This document shows positions 59,425 to 64,000 of a stretch of 64,000 nucleotides of DNA, piece after piece. Under the pieces are notes generated by a model. The model worked only from the letters and a program-made list of their open reading frames with translations, did not search any database and had not been told where the DNA came from. Every line of letters begins with the position of its first letter. Within the stretch, counting starts at the first letter, position 1. The stretch is from Triangularia verruculosa (Eukaryota > Ascomycota > Sordariomycetes > Sordariales > Podosporaceae), in assembly GCA_033296885.1 (NCBI GenBank), contig MU863915.1:62001-126000 (forward strand), written 5' to 3'. Made by a program: the position numbers and the translations under genes.

Positions 59425-59904
59425 TCATGACCTCATAATGAGGCGCCTCAAGAAAGCAAAAGTCCCATCCGAGTTTGACTTCTGTCTCGTCCCAGCACTT
59501 TGCTTAGGCATTGGTAGCCCCGGGTAGGGAGGAACCTTCTCCCAAAGCCGTCGGAGTGCGTCTGGGTCATCGCGGTCTTCCTCCGATACGAGGTATTCGA
59601 AAGCTCGTTCATTCAGTTTGCGGTGCTCAGCCTGCGAGGAGCGGTCAGTAAATGGTGGAATCACACGGCCAGGTCCACGGGCTCTCACATCTGTAATTGG
59701 CTCCTCCGTCACTATAAGCCATTCCTCATTGTCGATCTCCTTTAGCACGCATTCATTAGTGGGACTCCTGGACCACATCAGTAGAGTACTTGCCTTGAGG
59801 TAAAAGTTATCTTTTCCTATGATGCGCTCGAGTTCCTCAACAATGAGGTCAGTCTCGAGCCTGGAGTAGACATAGACCTTGTGCCACCCTTCGGGAATTT
59901 GCAT
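59425..59904 (-). CDS. Tandem small-protein family, copy D (GC-AG intron)
   Basis: Three exons: 59904-59794 (37 codons), 59739-59689 (17 codons) and 59631-59425 (69 codons with stop), 122 residues. Exon 1 reads MQIPEGWHKVYVYSRLET and ends KDNFYLK. Exon 2 reads EIDNEEWLIVTEEPITD. Exon 3 reads AEHRKLNERAFEYLVSEE and ends in a basic tail (FLRRLIMRS). Intron 1 has a GCAAGT donor in place of GT. Both introns (54 and 57 nt) are multiples of three without stops, so unspliced RNA would still encode 159 residues. The spliced form is preferred because its exon edges coincide with the other copies. The function is unknown. Confidence 0.62.
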   Translation of the reverse strand: MQIPEGWHKVYVYSRLETDLIVEELERIIGKDNFYLKASTLLMWSRSPTNECVLKEIDNEEWLIVTEEPITDVRARGPGRVIPPFTDRSSQAEHRKLNERAFEYLVSEEDRDDPDALRRLWEKVPPYPGLPMPKQSAGTRQKSNSDGTFAFLRRLIMRS

Positions 59905-61169
59905 TTCCTCAAAGTGTGAATTTTGAAAAGACCTTGAATTGTTGTCAGTGTTTGCACACGTTCCTCTCTACCGTGTCTACGCTATGTCGGAGAAGACATG
60001 CGACCCAGCGGCTTTTATCCCATTCGAGGGTCACTCAAGGGACGTACATAATTATTACAACGTTGGCTCAATTTGGACCGAAAATGCACAAGAAACAGAG
60101 TGAGATGGTTGTGCAGAATTTGAGGCAAGATGAGACGGATCGTTGAGACACGACGCCGCCAGATGGCTTGTCAAAGGTGGCACGGAAAGAGATGAATGGT
60201 TTAAGATTTCATACTGCTAAACCTGCTGGTTACAGAGCTTTTAAGGGGAGTTGGGGTCGAGAGGTGGCGGGGTCGATGGGCTGCCTCGTCCAGTCATAGC
60301 CGACCGGACCTGCAGATGGCGCAGCCGGGCCATCCAATCGCAACCACACATTAAGCTTGGGGCCAGGTGGTTGTCACATCCAGATGATCAAAAGCTTTCG
60401 GCTGCCAGCAGCAGCTATATGCAGGCCGTTTTCTCCGGAAGCCAGGACTCCTGACTGTGATACGATGAAACAAAGCAACATGTCACATCAGAGTTGTCCG
60501 CAAGCAAGTGAGGTACCTAAGGTAGTATCCACGTGCCCACCTGCGTGTTCGTCGAACGACATATTCGCAGAAAAACGAAATACAAAATACTTATCAGGGC
60601 TTGAAAATGCGGTGCGCGCTCTTGTTCCCTATCAAGAGGCCAATATACCTAGGTACCTATTCTTGGTTAAGATTCCCTCAGCCCTGGCTTTGGATGGTAA
60701 TAACAATGACCTGCAATCACAACATGCTTGAAGGTACCTGAAGGTCGCACTAGGTATGACGATAAAACAAGAAGTTCAAAAGATGGTACGGGCCGAAGCG
60801 TCCTGGGGTAGCTGACCATGCTCCGACCAGGAATTTCAAAGGCCAACTTCCGGCCCATTTTATCGCGTTCATTTGTGTTCGGCTGCATGTAGCGCTGCCC
60901 TGGTCGCCGTAAGCTGCTTTACCTAGGTAGCTAAGCTACCTAGGAATCGCGGCCTGTAGAGAGGTGTGATTGAAAAGGCCGTTGGGTCTTGAAACATTGA
61001 GCTATGTATAGTATCAACTCTCTAGTTGAGGACATTATATAAACATTGCAGCTACTCTGTTCTCAAAAGTACTCGATTAGGCCTTTGTGGATCTGTTACT
61101 TTCACCACCTACCTAGCTACCTCCCTTGTCGCTTGTGTTGGAGTCCACTCGACAAAATCTAGTCACAAA
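59905..61169. other. Divergent spacer before the CorA-like gene
   Basis: No gene is recognised. Motifs CTAGGTACCTAT (60649-60660) and CCTAGGTAGCTAAGCTACCT (60922-60941) are present. Confidence 0.45.
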
Positions 61170-63280
61170 ATGGATCAAACCAACACAAGCAACGTTGACA
61201 TTGTGTTGAGTCCTACCACTGGTCTCGGCTCGTTCAAGTACACCAGAAGTGCGCCCTTAAGCCCGACCACAATCAACAGTAGCGCAGGCAGCTACAGCAC
61301 GGTTTTGGCCAGTACACTCCAGAATGTAAGTGGCCAATGCCCTGGAAAGATCTGGCGCGTGGTACGTGTTTACATACCTAACTGACGGACTTTACCAGGG
61401 GAAATACAAACTAAACAGTGAATTTCGGATACCTAATGATGCCGACTGGGACCAGTGGAGTAGCGAGTGGTTTAAAGTAAGAGCTCACATCCTGCCTGTA
61501 GTTCTCGGTTGTCCAGCCATCGTGAACTGAATAGCTTCGCATCTACAAACTCACAAGCAGGGAAGAATGCAGTTTTTAGACACGATCTCCTCAAAGCCCC
61601 GACAGACAACACCCTCTCAGGTTTCCATATACTGTGAGTCACCATGCCCATTTACATCGACGGATCCCTTTACAGCCTGCATTTGAGTTGACGTCAACAC
61701 TGTGTAGCATCCCCTGTCAACCTATACCGTTTGGTACAAGTAAAGCACTGCCCCAACGGGACCACCTCCGCCTCCCATTCTCCCAGTCCAACTGGGGGAA
61801 AATTGTGGGACAGTTTCATCTTCACGACAGTATTCGCCAGGTGATCAAGACACAACGCTGCTACGCTGGCTTCGCGACCAAGAACTTGACTCAAGGCGGC
61901 AATGTCCACATGATCGATTGGTTCACCGGCATGGCCGCTCCAAAACGACAAAACGAGAGCTTCTCAATGTCGGCTGTACACTTCACCAGTTGCAACCTTT
62001 CCTTTGCTGTGGTATACAACTGCAGTGCGGCACAAAAGAAGAGCATCGGCGAGTTTCTTGAACAATCATTGGAGCTCGGATCCCATCAACTTCTGATGCC
62101 ATGCCTTTTCGCGGAACTTCAACTGAAGCGAATCCGCGATACAACGAAAGAGATGAAGGCACTGTGTAACCGGGTCAATTACCAGCTCATTCCTGACAAA
62201 GATACCTCGACAAAGGCACCGGTGCCAACGTTACCCACATTCAGTTTCGCGGCGAATGAGGCCATTCGCAAGACCACTGTAAAGCTCGAAGTGGCGCTAG
62301 AGCAAGTCAGGGCAGCTAAAGGCCAGCTGCAAAAGATAGTCCGTCACGCCGAGCATTGCAAGGACACGGAGAGAGACGAGGGCAAGAAGGAAGGCGCCAG
62401 GAGATTTGAGCTCCGGTTGGAAGAGATTGACCTTGAGTTCCAGGAGTCCATAACAATTCTGGAATGTTGCTCAGCACTTTTGGGCAAAACAGCGGAGCTG
62501 GTAAGCTACTTCTCGTACCAACTCTAGTACCAAATTGCTGGCTTTCGGGAGGAACAGAATTTGACGTAGCTTAATGCAGTACCGGGCAGAGAACGCCAGG
62601 AAGGAAACGCGCCATGCCCTCGAACAAGCAGAGATGAGCAAGTTCATGGCGTTCATTGCTATGGCGTATTTGCCTCTGACAGCAGTATCGGTAAGTCAGA
62701 ATTCCGAAACTGACATGTTTCCACGTCTGTCCGCTTTGCTAATCTAGGTACCTATGCACAGACAATATTCGCTACACCTGTCTTCAAGTTCGAGAACAAC
62801 TGGATCGACTACAAGGGTCAGCGCCCGGCGGAAAGTAATTCATCCGCAGAAAGTGGCGTTTCAACAGCCGACCCCAAGATGGACGTGCTTTCGGTCTACT
62901 TTTGGATTTACCTTGGGCTTGGTATCATATTCACCGCGATTACGTTCGGGTTCTACAAATATAAGTCAGATGAATTGAAAAGACAGGACCGTGAAGACAT
63001 GCAGAACGAAAAGTCAACAAACCCGGCACCACCGCAAGCAACAACTACGTTTCGACGAGGCAGCACCGGCCGCACATCTGCCGCCTCCATTCAAGCTTTC
63101 GCACCAGCAGACAGCTCTAAGCCGCGGTCTCTGATTGAGCGTTTTGTGCCGCCGAGTTGGCTTTCATCACTGATGGCCAAGAAGCCAAAGAAAGTGGTAC
63201 ATCCAAACCAATACTCGATGGCACCGGTCGTGAGGGCTGGCCCTCTTTCTTCCTCTCAAGTGCCGAATAACGTACCTTAG
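61170..63280 (+). CDS. CorA-like two-helix membrane protein
   Basis: Six exons: 61170-61325, 61399-61476, 61561-61633, 61746-62500, 62580-62690 and 62762-63280, about 563 residues. Five junctions are well supported or in phase. The 61633|61746 junction uses a weak AAAG acceptor, chosen because nearer acceptors bring stops or the wrong frame. The N-terminal half is a fungal soluble domain. A long coiled-coil-like helix follows (EVALEQVRAAKGQLQKIV to LEEIDLEFQESI). The CorA-type end is MSKFMAFIAMAYLPLTAVST, then VFKFENNW, then a second helix VYFWIYLGLGIIFTAITFGF. This is the layout of fungal CorA-related Mg2+-transporter-like proteins. The canonical GMN motif between the helices is not visible, so ion transport is doubtful. 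A Ser/Pro-rich tail ends the protein. Confidence 0.65.
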
Positions 63281-64000
63281 GCACGGTACTCCCTTCAACA
63301 GCAGCATCTCGAGTCTGATTTTAGAGATGACTGGAGGTAGTTGGCAACAGATGGGGCGTTGGGGCTAGAGGTTCTGCGCTGTGCGCACGAAGAAGATGGA
63401 GATTATAGAGGTAGAGGTAGAGACTGTTTTCTGCGCACCTATGTTTCACGTCTTGCCAGGAATATTTCAGTTTAATTTCATTTGGTCGTTTAGGTATTTT
63501 AAGCATGCATCTTGGCTTATAGGCTGTTGCGGAGGGCATTAAAAATATCAACTTGAAGCTCCTATGTCGCTCTTTAGCCATCTCAATGGTGTGTCTTTGT
63601 TGTGATTCTTTGTTTATATTGGTCGATCCCCCTGAGCCCCTGAGCCCCTGGATCTTGAGCTCACCCTCTCATCTGAAGATATGGCCGGAGAAAACGTCCA
63701 AGGCTACCTAATCAAGCATCTATAGTAGATATGACAGCTCTTTCATTGTTTTTAATATCGGCTACACTGGCAGTTATCTCTGCAATTACTGCCACAGGTG
63801 CGGTCGCACGGCAACGTACCTTAGGTATCTTGGTATCTACCTACCGGTACCTAGTCAGACTCATCGCCCCGGGGGCCTCGAGTTAGTTCCTACTGCCAAC
63901 GAGGGGCATGTTTGCTTCGTACGATGGGTACAGACCAAGGGAGCCTTTCCGCTACCATGGGAATGTTTGAATGCAGCGACTACTTCTTGTTGTGTTAAAA
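63281..64000. other. 3' flank, nothing recognised
   Basis: AT-rich sequence downstream of the CorA-like gene. The motif CTACCTACCGGTACCTAG lies at 63837-63854. No gene is supported. Confidence 0.45.

Noticed and set aside
1..64000. CRISPR arrays, transposons, rRNA genes
   Set aside because: No spaced direct repeats, transposase or reverse-transcriptase motifs, terminal repeats or rRNA-like sequence were seen; repeats are microsatellites and the short palindromes.

Overview
The window looks like nuclear DNA of a filamentous ascomycete, most likely a Sordariomycete. Genes are split by short introns (about 50-110 nt, with GTRAGT-type donors and CTAAC/CTGAC branch sites). Products include GPI-anchored and secreted cell-surface proteins, an Rds1-like protein and an NLR-type receptor. 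Intergenic DNA is rich in microsatellites and in a dispersed TAGGTACCTA-type palindrome. No rRNA, convincing tRNA, CRISPR array or transposon was seen. All gene models are read by eye from open frames and splice signals, without transcripts or database searches.

Layout. 0-10 kb: a secreted DUF4360-type protein, a two-domain fasciclin protein with a GPI-type tail, a fungal three-helix membrane protein, an AIG1-like GTPase and a small membrane protein. 10.6-37.6 kb: a galactosaminogalactan (GAG) exopolysaccharide cluster. It holds a giant seven-exon membrane glycosyltransferase (gtb3), a UDP-glucose/GlcNAc 4-epimerase (uge3), spherulin-4 hydrolase (sph3), a membrane-anchored endo-galactosaminidase (ega3) and a secreted deacetylase (agd3). 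A small cysteine-rich secreted protein lies between uge3 and sph3. 38-42 kb: a hypothetical protein and an Rds1-like ferritin-fold secreted protein.

42-64 kb is an accessory-looking region. It has a tail-anchored-like unknown protein, an NB-ARC/TPR NLR-type gene whose reading phase breaks at one exon junction, and an unknown three-exon gene divergent from a CmcJ/asaB-like oxidoreductase. It also has a same-strand tandem array of four small related genes (A-D, about 2 kb apart) with a conserved three-exon design, and a CorA-like two-helix membrane protein.

How the genes work together. In the GAG pathway as known from Aspergillus fumigatus, Uge3 makes UDP-Gal and UDP-GalNAc, Gtb3 polymerises and probably exports the chain, Agd3 deacetylates GalNAc units outside the cell, and Sph3 and Ega3 cleave the polymer. 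All five are here and read as intact. The NLR region and the tandem small-protein family are the least explained part of the window and the best candidates for undescribed biology.
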